From: Nymphaea colorata
Taxonomy: Eukaryota; Streptophyta; Magnoliopsida; Nymphaeales; Nymphaeaceae
NCBI RefSeq assembly: GCF_008831285.2
Contig: NC_045139.1
Span: forward strand, 19,610,892-19,674,891
Length of the DNA stretch: 64,000 nt
Direction: 5' to 3'
The number at the start of each line of letters is the position of its first letter. Position 1 is the first letter of the stretch. Positions 58,120 to 64,000 of this stretch are shown piece after piece. Made by a program: the position numbers and the translations under genes. The notes under the pieces were generated by a model, which was not told where the DNA came from, made no database searches, and was given only the letters and a program-made list of their open reading frames with translations.

Positions 58120-59337
58120 GACACATGTCTTCAAGATATTTCATTCTAGCCGACATCCTATACAGAAGAGGATTCAGCACAGAATATGCTAGATGTCTCG
58201 ATGCAAATGAGGCACTAGAAGTCATTCAAGAAGCCCATGAAGGAATTTGTGGGGGACATGTAGGGTATCAGACCCTCGTCAAGCAGATAGTCAGAGCAGG
58301 GTACTATTGGCCCACAATGCAAAGAGACTGTCACCAATTTGTCAAGAAATGCATCAAATGTCAGTTGCATGCACCATCAATTCATGCTCCAGCAGCGTAC
58401 CTTCATTCGGTCAGCTCACCATGGCCATTCTCCATGTGGGCCTTCGACGTAGTCGGTCCAATCAATCCACCTGCCTCAAATGGACACAGGTATTTTCTTG
58501 CAGCTACAGATTACTTCACCAAATGGGTGGAAGCGATCACTTTAAAAACAGTCGAAGGACAACACGTAGTGTCCTTCATTCATAAAAATCTTTGTGTAGA
58601 TTTGGCATCCCGCATGATATCGTTTCTGATAACGGTACTCATTTCAAAAATGAGAAAATGCACAATCTTTGTCATAAACACAAAATACAACATCACTTTT
58701 CTGCTCCATATTACCCTCAAGGTAATGGTCAGGCAGAAGCAACCAACAAGATTTTGATTCGTGTCTTAGAAAGGACAGTTGAAACAGGCCGAGATTGGCA
58801 CGAGAAAATGCACAATGCACTTTGGGCGTATCGAACCACAATTCGGACACCCACCAATGCTACACCAGCAGAATTAGTATATGGAACGGAAATTGTCCTT
58901 CCATTACATGTCCAAAAACCAGCAATGAAATTTGCTGCTCTCATTGAACTCCCAATTAACAAATACCAAAAAAAGAGACTTACTCAATTAGACCTCTTAG
59001 ACGAGAAAAGACTACAAGCGGCAGAGGCATGCCGAAGTCTATCGTAAGAGAGTCGCCCGACATTATGCCAAATCAGTCATTGAAAGAAAATTTCAGGTAA
59101 ATGATCTTGTTTTTAAGATCCATAGTTCCACTCAGGAGTAGACCCAAAGGAAAATGGGCGCCGAACTGGGAAGGACCATATGTTGTCAAAGAGGTTCTAC
59201 CTCACAATTCTTATCGACTGATTGATGCCGATGGGTTGAAATCCCCGATCCAATTAATGCTTTGCATCTCAAAAAATTCTATACTTGAATTTGCAATTCA
59301 AAAAAAAAAAAAAAAATTCAAAATAGTTGTGCTTTGA
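58011..59337 (+). pseudogene. integrase of element 1 (frame-broken)
   Basis: Inserts element DNA. Three overlapping frames carry the pieces. 58011-58610: zinc-binding HEGICGGHVGYQ...CIKC and the first catalytic Asp in WAFDVVGPI. 58592-59047: second Asp in VSDNGTHF and the Glu in PQGNGQAEATNK, then WAYRTT.RTPTNATPAELVYG. 59101-59337: C-terminal KGKWAPNWEGPYVVKEVLP with GPY module. Frame changes lie near 58.0, 58.6 and 59.04 kb, and another may follow 59.25 kb. No chromodomain is present, in keeping with the Tat lineage. The catalytic D, D and E residues are all visible but in different frames. Confidence 0.88.
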
Positions 59338-59504
59338 TAAGCACGTTTGTAACAATTTTCAAACCAACTAAGGGGCATGGTATCCCTTAGGGAAAAGTTT
59401 CAAAAATGCATCAAAATTTTCAAACTCAACCCATGTCTTGAAGACAATTGCAAGGGCATCGTCTTGAAATAGGCAAGAAAATTTCACAGACATTGAGGGA
59501 CTTA
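59338..59504 (+). other. 3' untranslated part of element 1 up to the gap
   Basis: It contains GGGGCATGGTATCCCTTAGG and no coding frame. No polypurine tract or LTR start is seen before the Ns begin. Confidence 0.6.
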
Positions 59505-59604
59505 NNNNNNNNNNNNNNNNNNNNNNNNNNNNNNNNNNNNNNNNNNNNNNNNNNNNNNNNNNNNNNNNNNNNNNNNNNNNNNNNNNNNNNNNNNNNNNNN
59601 NNNN
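59505..59604. other. assembly gap, 100 N
   Basis: Exactly 100 Ns, the usual placeholder for a gap of unknown size. By comparison with element 1, the missing DNA should include the 3' LTR of element 1 and the 5' LTR, primer-binding site and part of the leader of element 2, i.e. possibly several kilobases. Confidence 0.98.
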
Positions 59605-59866
59605 TGCTCGTACTAAGCATTTGGCTAAGGTATATAAGCATAACTGATATCGATTATCGTGACACAAAATTATCTCAATTAGGTTCCTATAACCCAATTT
59701 TCTAAAAAAAAAAAAAGAAATTATTTCATGATAGATGTTGATGTGCGTGAAACCTTATGTGATGATGCAACCTCATTCCACACATCACATCTCTCATATT
59801 GTCTTTTGTCAACCTAGTCAATGTTTTCCACTAATTCAATTTTATCTTTTAGAGTCATCATTCAAG

Positions 59867-61054
59867 ATGTATTCTTTCCAACGTGGTGTCACATTCCCTT
59901 ATGATCACATCCTCTTTGGGGAAGGTCCCGAACGGTCCACCTACATTTCTCTTGAGTCTCAACCTTTGGCTCCCGAATGGTATCGGACTTGGCATCCCAC
60001 CTTCTCTCGGATGTTTCCTTCTTACTTTGAAGAATGTGGCTAGAGACAGTGGCAGCTGGAGGAATGCAGTCAGTTAATGGAAATTTGGTACATGCAATCG
60101 CGAGCGTTGGAACCCAAGGACCTCCTCTTTTTGGTTTCCATGGGGAAAATGACAATATTACTAGATGAATTTGCCGAAATACTAGACCTCCCTACCCCAA
60201 CTTGTGACCCAAATGATCTATTGGAAAAACAATTCCTTATGAACCCAACCAAGGTCAATGCAAATGACCTCATTGCTCACTTTACTGGACGGAAAACTTG
60301 CCTTTAGTAGAAACCATGAAATCAAAGCATCAACATGAAAAATTGTATGAAGAATTTGAACCTATGTTGAACCTTCTACTCCTACCTCGAAAAGCCATAG
60401 GAAATTAAACATTGTATGAGCTCTGCACAGTAGGAGTGCCCTTTTACCATGGAAGTGACCTTTAGATGTCCGTATTGCCCAACTTTTTCGAGTATGGGGC
60501 ATAGAGGGACCCGACACTTGTCAGTAGCAATGACAGCTTTAGCTTCCTTACGAGACTCACTCGCTTTACCATTGAGATATCGACTTCATAGAAGGATCAC
60601 ATAGCTTACAATGTGGTTCCTCAAGCATGCGGGACCCAAGCCAGTCTATTCAGAAACACTGATGGATCATTAACAACCTGGAGCAATACCGTCGTTTGAT
60701 CGAGCAATTGAATGAAGGAGAATCATTTGGGATTATTGTGATCGTCGGCAGAGCCTACCTCGATACACTCACCATCATCATGGGCGTACCACACTCTTGG
60801 CCCTTACTTCATAGTTGATTATTTGCTGATAGATGTATGAACAGTTCTCTCAAAGGCAGAAGATGGTCTCTTGCATGCACCAATTGGAGCTATTCCTGAA
60901 TTTGACATTAGTTCTCCTCAATGGACGGCATTGTTTGCAGTAGCTCGACAAGAATGGAAGACACAAATATCATACACTTGGTTCATATGCCCAGTGTGAA
61001 GAAGGAATATGCTGATGGTGGGATGCCAACCGACCACCATCCATCCTTCCCTAA
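59867..61054 (+). pseudogene. PMD ORF of element 2, decayed
   Basis: Starts MYSFQRGVTFPYDHILFGEG and includes the matches WHPTFSRMFPSYFEECG, MTILLDEFAEILDLPTPT and, near its end, the WWD.NRP.SILP equivalent with TAA at 61052. It aligns along its whole length with the intact 403-aa ORF at 52533-53744, but at least five frame changes and stops (first at about 60042) interrupt it. Its length (1188 nt versus 1212) shows no large deletion. Confidence 0.8.
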
Positions 61055-61222
61055 AAGTTTTATGTTGTCAACTTTGTATTCCTTCTGTCGTTGTCATCTT
61101 TATTAGTATCTATGGATGTAACTTTTAAAACTTGTAATGCAATATGAACCTTCATTTGTCATCATTTCCATCCAATAACTCTATTTTCTTATGTCATAGG
61201 TGAATACTTGAAAGCCAACAAG

Positions 61223-63248
61223 ATGGTTGAAACTAGATCGCAAGCTAAGTAGACTCCTCAAAACGAGGCTTCATCCTCTGAACTCCGTCCAGAAACACTT
61301 GGCCTCCCAGCAATCGAGCCAAAGCTTACTATATGTTCCGTTTGTTCATGGAGCAATTTATGAAGGAGCAAGAAGAGCAAAAGGCTTTGATGGTTACTCC
61401 AGAGACGGATAATGAAAAGACTGCCAAGCAGAAAAGAAAGAAGAAAAACAAGTCTTTTGTTGAAAATCAGGATGAAGACCATTTGAGTTCAGATTCGACA
61501 ACTAGTAAGGAAGAAAACCCGAACTGTCTTCTCTCAAAAAGAAAAAGACAACAAAGAAAAATAAAAAGGAAAAAGATGTTATGATAGAAAACAGCTCACC
61601 CAGTCCTATCACCACTGAAAGTTCGGAAGAGAAGCCCAAAAGGAAGAGAAAACCTACCAAGAAAGTAAAAAAGACAAAGAAATACATCACTAGCAGCAAC
61701 TCAGACGGTGAGAGTTCTGAAGAAAAAGTAAAGGAGATCAAGGGCAAAAAGAAAAAGACCAGGCCAGAATTGGTCGAATCAAGTGATGATGAAAGTCCGA
61801 CTAAGCGCAGATTCTACGAAATGGAGAAAAGAATGAACAATCTTGAGCTTAGGGAGAAGGGGAAACGTTCATACTCATGTGAGGACTACTACCTTGGCAT
61901 TGAAGGAGACGAAGACGTGAAAGGCTTGCCCAGAGAATTCATCAGATATGATGGAACCACCTGTCCACACGTTCATCTTTCAACCTTTTTCAATGATTGC
62001 TACAAAATTCGAACAAATAACAGAGCTTTGTTCCGATATTTTCCAAGAAGTCTTGAAGGCATTGCCGCACAATGGTATAAAGAAAATATCAATCCAATCG
62101 AGCTGAAGGAGTTTGACAAGTTGATTAACATGTTTGTTGAAAGATTTGAACAAAATGCTCCCATGGCTCCAACCCTCAGTACCATTTGCAGTCTTCGTCA
62201 GAAACAGGGAGAAAAGACTCGAGAATTCATCCAAAAATGGAGAATGCAATGCAATAAGATGAAGGAGCCCATTTCTGAGACACAAGCCTTGTCACTCATT
62301 AGGAAAAATCTTGCCCAACCCTTGAAAAGTCTCATCCGCAATGCCCCGATCAAAACCTTTGCTGAGTTAATTGAACAAGCAAACTCGATAGAAGAAGGGA
62401 TTGAGGAAGGAGATTTTGATGGAATTATTGCTCCTAAGTACAAAGAAGATGGAAAGAAAGGAGGAAGGACACAACTGCCTGCACAATTCATAGCCAATGC
62501 TGGCATTAGAAAGGACCATGATAATAACTACAAGCATGACAAGGGAGTTAGTTTCAAGAAGAACACACAGTTTCTCAAAGGCGACGATGAAAGGAAGAAC
62601 AAACACCCAGGTTGGAGCTACGACCGAAAATTCACTCCTCTGAGCCAGTCTCGGGAGAAGATCCTGGAATACCTTCTCGCCAAAGGAACTATCGTCTTGC
62701 CAAAAGTGTCAGAGCCTCCGAAAATGATGGGAGGAAATAAAGAAAAACTGTGCAAGTTTCATCGTACCCCTGGTCATGACACTGAGGATTGTTTTGTTCT
62801 CAAAAATATTATTCAAGACTTCATCAACAAAGATCTCAAGATTTGTGATGATAGTACCCCTGAGATACTAAGGAATCCATTCCCTGACCACGGAAAGACG
62901 GTAGTAGCCATGATCACTACAGTCACTCCACTTCCGTACCATCCACAAGAGCACATTCGACCTTATATTGGGAGCAGCTCACACAAAATCATGGTGGTAG
63001 ACCAAGGTAAGGAACCTCTAGATTTCATTGCTATGATGAAAGGCAGGATAGAAAGTTTGCCCAAGAAACTTCCTATGATTCCAAAGACTTTTATCTTACA
63101 AGGCGACGAATCATCAAATGACTCCTCAGATGAAGATCCATGCTATTTGGACGTTCTCCCCTTGAAAGAGCGTATGGATGAGGGAGACTCGATTCAAGCT
63201 TCTAAAAATCAGTCAATTACCTTCTCAGAAAAAGACCTCTCAAAATGA
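61223..63248 (+). pseudogene. gag of element 2 with central domain present; N-terminal part frame-broken
   Basis: Start MVETRSQAK at 61223 is followed at once by a stop (TAG at 61250); the charged N-terminal region continues in other frames (61333-61584), then a long frame 61581-63248 carries the rest. That frame has a very Lys/Glu/Ser-rich stretch (about residues 1-85), a probable coiled coil (FYEMEKRMNNLELREKGKR) and the retrotransposon gag domain (about residues 105-275: FIRYDGTTCPHVHLSTFFND, LEGIAAQWYKE, FAELIEQANSIEEGIEEGD). HPGWSYDRKFTPLSQSREKI and the knuckle variant CKFHRTPGHDTEDC follow. It ends with an in-frame TGA at 63246 just before protease. Confidence 0.85.
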
Positions 63249-63986
63249 GGATATTTCCATGAAGATGCTCTTTACATCGTTGTTCAGGTCAATGGGATGA
63301 CGGTGCCACATGTTTTGATTGATGGAGGAAGTGGTTTGAATATTTGTCCTGATCTCACGGCTAAAACATTGGGGTTTCATGAAAACGAATATCGTTCTGA
63401 TAATACCAAGATCTACGGATACGATGGCCGAGGCATGAACAGCAAAGGTACCCTCGACATGAATGTGATTATTGAAAATACTAGCCATTGCATTGTATTT
63501 CATGTGGTAGACGTACCACCATCATACAACCTGCTTTTGGGACGACCTTGGATCCATCAAGTACGAGCGATCCCATCCACTCTTCATCAATGCCTAAAAT
63601 GGAATTTTGGTCCATCAGTCATCACTGTCCGTGCTGAGGATCCGGTCAAGAGGTTGATGCAACCTATGCTCCCTAGGCCAATGGATCCGGTAGATGTACC
63701 GAGCATAAGAACAACAAAGGACAGACCTTTGGAAGAATGGATGCAGAACATGGAGATAGAGGAACCATCCGGGAATGCTTATGCTATTTCAAGCAATCGT
63801 GCAAGTTACCAAGAACACCTATTGTATGTTCATTTCATGAAAAACCCCAAGGGTTTTCAGTTGTTTCTGAAAGGTGGCTACCGTCCATTCACTGGTCTTG
63901 GAAAAAATGAAGATGACATCTTGCAACCAATTAGCATATCTTTTCAGATGAACATGAGAGGACTGGGATATCATGAAGGAATTTGA
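63249..63986 (+). CDS. aspartic protease region of element 2
   Basis: This is in the same frame as gag but separated by the TGA at 63246. The active-site motif is VLIDGGSGLNIC (about 63315-63350), followed by YGYDGRGMNSKG, FHVVDVPPSYNLLLGRPWIH and the G-patch-like YRPFTGLGKNEDDILQPI. It stops at 63984 at the place where the element 1 protease also stops, before the RT region. The internal Met start at 63297 is not likely to be biological; the natural product would be a Gag-Pro fusion, interrupted here by the stop. Confidence 0.82.
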   Translation, partial: GYFHEDALYIVVQVNGMTVPHVLIDGGSGLNICPDLTAKTLGFHENEYRSDNTKIYGYDGRGMNSKGTLDMNVIIENTSHCIVFHVVDVPPSYNLLLGRPWIHQVRAIPSTLHQCLKWNFGPSVITVRAEDPVKRLMQPMLPRPMDPVDVPSIRTTKDRPLEEWMQNMEIEEPSGNAYAISSNRASYQEHLLYVHFMKNPKGFQLFLKGGYRPFTGLGKNEDDILQPISISFQMNMRGLGYHEGI

Positions 63987-64000
63987 AGAAGATCTTGGGG

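Larger units (their letters stand above)
47944..59504 (+). mobile_element. Ty3/gypsy retrotransposon, Tat lineage, with PMD ORF (element 1; 3' end lost in gap)
   Basis: Order: 5' LTR, primer-binding site, leader, PMD ORF, gag (centre deleted), protease, RT, RNase H, second archaeal-like RNase H, integrase with GPY-type C-terminus. The tandem RNase H pair and an extra ORF before gag are marks of the plant Tat/Ogre lineage. The 3' LTR is not visible: it should lie in or beyond the N gap. The coding part is broken at about 54.15 kb (gag deletion plus frame change), 56.18, 56.27, 58.0, 58.6 and 59.04 kb, so the copy is not autonomous. Because only one LTR is available, insertion age cannot be estimated. 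Confidence 0.93.
59605..64000 (+). mobile_element. second Tat-lineage Ty3/gypsy element with PMD ORF (element 2; both ends missing)
   Basis: It has the same orientation and gene order as element 1: PMD ORF, about 170-bp spacer, gag, protease. Protein identity with element 1 in the shared gag-protease segment is roughly two thirds by eye, so it is a related but distinct family, not a recent duplicate. The left end is in the gap; the right end (RT onwards) lies beyond the window. The PMD ORF and 5' gag are frameshifted and protease has a stop upstream. Confidence 0.9.

Noticed and set aside
1-64000. CRISPR arrays, rRNA genes, tRNA genes, bacterial operons
   Set aside because: None seen. Repeats are microsatellites, MITEs, short tandems and LTR sequences; I found no cloverleaf with A/B boxes by eye, but a tRNA scan was not run.

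Overview
This window is nuclear DNA of a flowering plant. The genes are split by many GT-AG introns. Intergenic space is AT-rich and full of small DNA transposons, and the right quarter is Ty3/gypsy retrotransposon sequence. The genes are plant-specific or plant-typical: an MYB-CC factor, CDC27B/HOBBIT, a plastid-type PRPP synthetase and a TOM2B-like protein. I cannot name the species. A run of exactly 100 N at 59505-59604 marks an assembly gap.

Layout. All four host genes lie on the minus strand. (1) 1-1097: 5' part of a PHR1-LIKE MYB-CC transcription factor, cut by the left edge. (2) 6730-22593: a complete 16-exon CDC27B/HOBBIT gene (APC/C subunit 3, 755 aa), whose long introns carry many transposons and local duplications. 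(3) 28848-36592: an 8-exon class I ribose-phosphate pyrophosphokinase with a plastid-type leader. Its exon 6 carries one extra T in a homopolymer that breaks the frame as written. (4) 40256-42286: a small 5-exon gene resembling TOM2B. The gaps between genes hold several MITEs, some with target-site duplications, a solo LTR with a perfect 5-bp duplication, a Ty1/copia gag relic and microsatellites.

From 47944 to the right end lie two related Tat-lineage Ty3/gypsy elements in tandem, same orientation, separated by the assembly gap. Element 1 has a 3.8-kb 5' LTR, a primer-binding site, an intact 403-aa plant-mobile-domain (PMD) ORF, a gag lacking its central domain, protease, RT, two RNase H domains (the second of the extra, archaeal-like type) and integrase; pol carries several frame breaks. 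Element 2 has a decayed PMD ORF, a gag with the central domain present, and a protease interrupted by one stop; it runs off the window. The shared order PMD - short spacer - gag - protease, with conserved spacing and possible splice acceptors, is the most interesting feature of the window.

The four host genes have unrelated jobs (phosphate-starvation-type transcription factor, cell-cycle ubiquitin ligase, nucleotide precursor synthesis, small host protein) and there is no sign that they form a functional cluster.
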